A program made the translations under genes and the position numbers. DNA of 64,000 nt from Novosphingobium sp. SG707 (GTDB lineage: Bacteria > Pseudomonadota > Alphaproteobacteria > Sphingomonadales > Sphingomonadaceae), in the NCBI RefSeq assembly GCF_012275515.1, contig NZ_JAAZQL010000003.1, positions 440,833-504,832 on the forward strand, written 5' to 3'. The notes under the pieces are model-generated. The model was not told where the DNA came from. It saw only the letters and a list, made by a program, of their open reading frames with translations, and ran no database searches. Shown here piece after piece: positions 60,904 through 64,000 of this stretch. Position 1 is the first letter of the stretch; every line of letters begins with the position of its first letter.

Positions 60904-63006
60904 ATGAAGCATCGTTTGATGGTCATGGCGGCGTCGCTGGCGATGATTCCCGCCGCATCGGGGGCGCAGACGGTGTTTGACGCGCCTTCGCCTTTGCCGT
61001 TCCATGCGCCCGATTTTTCGCGCATCAAAGATGGTGATTTCCAGCCCGCCATCGAGCGCGGCATCGCCCTGCGCCGGGCCGAGATCGCCAAAATCGCTGC
61101 CAATCCCGCCGCCCCCACCTTTGCCAATACGATCGAGGCGATGGAGCGTTCGGGCCAGATGCTCGACCGGGTTTTGCAGGTGTTTTCCGCGCTGACCGGG
61201 GCCAACACCAATGACACGCTGGACGAGGTGGACCGCATCACCTCGCCCAAGCTGGCGGCGCTCAATGACGAGGTGGCGCTCAATGCGAAACTCTTCGCCC
61301 GCGTCAAGGTGCTGCATGACAAGGCAGCGAGCCTCAAGCTCTCACCGGTCCAGCGCCGCCTGCTCGACCGCACCTATGAGGGTTTTACCCATAGCGGCGC
61401 GCTGCTGGACGAGGCGGGCAAGACGCGGCTGAAAGCGATCAACCAGCGGCTTGCCACTCTCTCGACCGAGTTTTCGCAGAAATTGACCGCAGGCACGCGC
61501 GAGGCCGCGCTGGTGGTGACCAGCAAGGCGGCACTGGCGGGCCTGTCCGAGGGCGAGATTGCGGCGGCGGCCAAGGCGGCCGAGGGCAAAAAGCTGCCCG
61601 CCGGTTCCTATGCGCTGCCCTTGCAGAACACGACGCAGCAGCCGCAACTGGAAAGCCTGAGCGATCCGGCCACGCGCAAGGCTTTGTTCGAGGCGAGCTG
61701 GACCCGCAGCGAGCGCGGCGATGCCCATGACACGCGCGCGATGATCGCCGAAATGGCCCAGTTGCGCGCCGAAAAAGCCAAGCTGCTGGGGTATAAGAAC
61801 TTTTCCGATTATCAGCTCTATGATCAGATGGCCAGGTACGGCGCCAATGCCCGCGCCTTCATGGCCAAGCTGGCCCCCGCGCTGCGTGCCGCACAGGAGC
61901 GGCAGGTCAAGGAACTGGCCGCGCTGGTCGCCAAGGACGGCGGCGACACCAGCGTCAAACCATGGGACTGGCAGAAATACGCCGGGCAGAGCCTGAAGGC
62001 CAAGCTCTCCTTCGATCCTTCCTCGGCCAAGCCCTATTTCGAGATCAACAAGGTGATGGAGGAGGGCGTTTTCTACGCCGCCAATCAGCTTTACGGGATC
62101 AGCTTCAAACGCCGCACCGATCTGCCCGTCTATCAGGAGGATGTGCGCACCTACACCGTCTATGACAAGGACGGCAAGGAACTGGGCCTGTTCTATTGGG
62201 ACCCGTGGAAGCGGGACAACAAGCAGGGCGGCGCATGGATGAGCAATTTCGTCGGCCAGTCGGGGATGATGGGCACCAAGCCGGTCATCTATAATGTCGA
62301 GAATTTCGCCAAACCGGGGGCCGGAGAGCCGCTGCTGGTCAGTTTCGACGATGTGATCACCATGTTCCACGAGTTTGGCCACGCGCTGCACGGCCTGTTC
62401 TCGGACCAATATTATCCCAGCATGTCGGGCGCCAACACGGCCCGCGATTTCGTCGAATTTCCCAGCCAGTTCAACGAGAACTGGGCCACCGACCCCAAGG
62501 TTCTGGCCCATTATGCGCACCATTATCAGACCGGCGCGCCGATGCCCCCGGCCATGGTGGAAAAATTGAAAGACCTGCGCCGCATCGATCAGGGCTATGA
62601 TCTGGGCGAGGTGGTGGCGGCCGCCATGCTGGATATGGACTGGCACGCGTTGCCTGCCGATGCGCCGCGTCAGGATGTCGATGCCTTCGAGGCCAAGGCG
62701 CTGGCCGCCACGGGGCTGGACACCGCCCATGTTCCGCCGCGCTATCGCTCCAGCTATTTCCGCCACATCTGGGCCAATGACTATGCCAGCGCCTATTACG
62801 CCTATCTGTGGACCCAGATGCTGGATCATGACGCCTATGACTGGTTCGTCCACCATGGCGGCCTGACCCGCGCCAATGGCGATCGTTTCCGCGCTTTGGT
62901 GCTCTCGCGCGGGTCGTCGCTGGATTATGCGGCCATGTACAAGGGCTTCACCGGGCGCGATCCTTCGGTGACGCCGATGCTGCGCGCCAAGGGCCTGATC
63001 GACTGA
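60904..63006 (+). CDS. dcp: M3-family peptidase (peptidyl-dipeptidase Dcp-like)
   Basis: A 700-residue zinc peptidase with a signal peptide (about residues 1-21, ending SGAQ), so probably periplasmic. HEFGHALHG at about 489-497 holds the HExxH zinc site, with the third ligand Glu about 25 residues later in DFVEFPSQ. The family removes C-terminal dipeptides from oligopeptides. ATG at 60904 preferred to TTG at 60901. It lies 15 bases after the hydroxylase gene. Confidence 0.92.
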   Translation: MKHRLMVMAASLAMIPAASGAQTVFDAPSPLPFHAPDFSRIKDGDFQPAIERGIALRRAEIAKIAANPAAPTFANTIEAMERSGQMLDRVLQVFSALTGANTNDTLDEVDRITSPKLAALNDEVALNAKLFARVKVLHDKAASLKLSPVQRRLLDRTYEGFTHSGALLDEAGKTRLKAINQRLATLSTEFSQKLTAGTREAALVVTSKAALAGLSEGEIAAAAKAAEGKKLPAGSYALPLQNTTQQPQLESLSDPATRKALFEASWTRSERGDAHDTRAMIAEMAQLRAEKAKLLGYKNFSDYQLYDQMARYGANARAFMAKLAPALRAAQERQVKELAALVAKDGGDTSVKPWDWQKYAGQSLKAKLSFDPSSAKPYFEINKVMEEGVFYAANQLYGISFKRRTDLPVYQEDVRTYTVYDKDGKELGLFYWDPWKRDNKQGGAWMSNFVGQSGMMGTKPVIYNVENFAKPGAGEPLLVSFDDVITMFHEFGHALHGLFSDQYYPSMSGANTARDFVEFPSQFNENWATDPKVLAHYAHHYQTGAPMPPAMVEKLKDLRRIDQGYDLGEVVAAAMLDMDWHALPADAPRQDVDAFEAKALAATGLDTAHVPPRYRSSYFRHIWANDYASAYYAYLWTQMLDHDAYDWFVHHGGLTRANGDRFRALVLSRGSSLDYAAMYKGFTGRDPSVTPMLRAKGLID

Positions 63007-63038
63007 ACTTATCCCTCCCCCATCAGAAGGTTCAAGAC

Positions 63039-64000
63039 ATGAAATATTCGCCCCTGCTGGCCGTTTTTCTGCTGGGCGCGGCCGTGCCTGCCTTGGCGGC
63101 CGCCCCTGCTGCCAAAGTGCCCGCGATCAAGGTGCCGCCCATCGACGTGGCGCTGATGAAAGACACGGTCAAAACGCTTTCGGCCGACGATATGGAAGGG
63201 CGCGGCCCCTCCACCGCCGTTGAGCCCAAGGTGCTGGACGCGATCATTGCGCGGTTCAAGGCGGCGGGGCTGAAGCCCGGCGGCGAAAAGGGTGGCTGGC
63301 TGCAGACCGTGCCCACCGTCGAAATGACCGTGGCGCAAAGCAGCCCGCTGACCATCGGCGGCATCGGTTTTGTGCGGGGCAGCGATTTTGTCGCCACCAG
63401 TTTCCGCCATGTGCCCCATACCGAGATCAAGGACAGCGATCTGGTCTTTGTCGGCTATGGCATCAATGCGCCCGAATTGGGGTGGAATGATTACGCGGGC
63501 GTGGACATGCACGGCAAGGTGGCCGTGATCCTGATCAACGACCCCGATTATGCCGCCAAGGACGAGGTAGGCCTCTTCAAGGGCCGCCGCATGACCTATT
63601 ATGGGCGCTGGACCTATAAATATGAGGAAGCGGCCCGGCAGGGCGCGCGCGCGGCGTTGATCGTGCATGATACCTATCCGGCCGCCTATGGCTGGAATGT
63701 GGTGCAGTCGAGCTGGTCGGGTTCGGAATATTATGTGGCACGGCCCGACAATGCGATGGACCAGACCGAGGCCAATGGCTGGATCCAGATGGGCGTGGCG
63801 AAGAAGGTCTTTGCTGCGGCGGGCAAGGATTTTGCCGCCCTGTCCGAAGCGGCCAAGCAGAAGGGTTTTAAGGCCGTGCCGCTGGGGCTGAAGGCCAGCC
63901 TCTCGTTTGACAGCACGCTGCGCCGGTCCGAATCGCACAATGTCGTGGGCATCCAGAAGGGCCGCGTGAAGCCCGATGAGGTGGTGCTTTATTCGGCGCA
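63039..64000 (+). CDS. M28-family aminopeptidase (3' end outside window)
   Basis: The frame starts at 63039 and is open to the window end; 320 residues are visible. Signal peptide about residues 1-21 (ending ALAAA). LSADDMEGRGPSTAVEPKVL is the M28 N-terminal motif, and DLVFVGYGINAPELGWNDYAG with ARQGARAALIVHDT belongs to a PA-type insert domain. The zinc-site motifs are not yet reached except the start of SHNVVGIQKG. It probably releases N-terminal amino acids in the periplasm, complementing the M3 peptidase. Confidence 0.88.
   Translation, partial: MKYSPLLAVFLLGAAVPALAAAPAAKVPAIKVPPIDVALMKDTVKTLSADDMEGRGPSTAVEPKVLDAIIARFKAAGLKPGGEKGGWLQTVPTVEMTVAQSSPLTIGGIGFVRGSDFVATSFRHVPHTEIKDSDLVFVGYGINAPELGWNDYAGVDMHGKVAVILINDPDYAAKDEVGLFKGRRMTYYGRWTYKYEEAARQGARAALIVHDTYPAAYGWNVVQSSWSGSEYYVARPDNAMDQTEANGWIQMGVAKKVFAAAGKDFAALSEAAKQKGFKAVPLGLKASLSFDSTLRRSESHNVVGIQKGRVKPDEVVLYSA

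Noticed and set aside
54573..64000. Lasso-peptide or other known RiPP cluster next to the TonB receptor
   Set aside because: No precursor gene, no asparagine-synthetase-like or transglutaminase-like maturation enzyme, no isopeptidase. The modification enzymes present are AspH and sulfotransferase types.

Overview
The window is chromosomal DNA from a high-GC alphaproteobacterium, most likely a sphingomonad close to Novosphingobium. The support is PopZ (DUF2497), a DUF3035/BamF lipoprotein downstream of ileS-lspA, DUF2093, a sufR-led SUF operon, a large Novosphingobium-style TonB-dependent receptor, and CtpA/EnvC/DsbB/COQ7 gene order. The species call is inference from gene content; no rRNA is present. 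Most of the window is dense housekeeping sequence with many 1-4 base or longer stop/start overlaps.

Layout. 0-4.1 kb: EnvC-like protein (cut by the window edge), ctpA, dsbB, coq7 and an exported protein. 4.1-10 kb: mostly minus-strand genes (xthA, an IscA/ErpA-type protein, a CBS protein, a 2Fe-2S ferredoxin, a thioesterase, popZ, tolC, a degenerate Pcm-like protein). 10-19 kb: fumarase, a phosphoesterase, an OmpA lipoprotein, a CorC-type protein, ileS-lspA-bamF. 19-23 kb: minus operon gpmA-purE-purK-folA-ribF. 23.3-27.5 kb: a composite island between tRNA-Thr (+) and tRNA-Leu (-), whose 3' ends face each other, each with its own integrase relic. 27.7-35 kb: NDUFA9-like protein, M23 peptidase, DUF2093, xseA and purD with overlapping divergent start codons, two tandem low-complexity small proteins, adenosine kinase. 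35-41 kb: the SUF operon sufR-sufB-(exported protein)-sufC-sufD-sufS-sufT-sufA. 41-54 kb: pyrD, an acyl-CoA ligase, M23, a ferritin-like protein, bcp, glnE, agmatine deiminase, dcd, VOC protein, fdhD, GST. 54-64 kb: a same-strand block of a TonB-dependent receptor, a TPR-sulfotransferase, a TPR-aspartyl hydroxylase, an M3 peptidase and an M28 peptidase (cut by the window end).

Two things stand out. First, a family of structured intergenic repeats of about 215-255 bp occurs six times (plus one related 196-bp element with inverted ends). Each copy carries three strong hairpins in fixed order, with base-pair-preserving changes between copies, and each lies in a gap flanked by at least one gene 3' end. 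I know no name for it. Second, the receptor/sulfotransferase/hydroxylase/peptidase block could be an uptake and processing system for modified peptides. That is inference; no substrate is visible.

The tRNA-Thr island integrase appears dead, because the first catalytic arginine is a tryptophan codon. The tRNA-Leu integrase is cut to its first third. The island therefore looks fixed in place.
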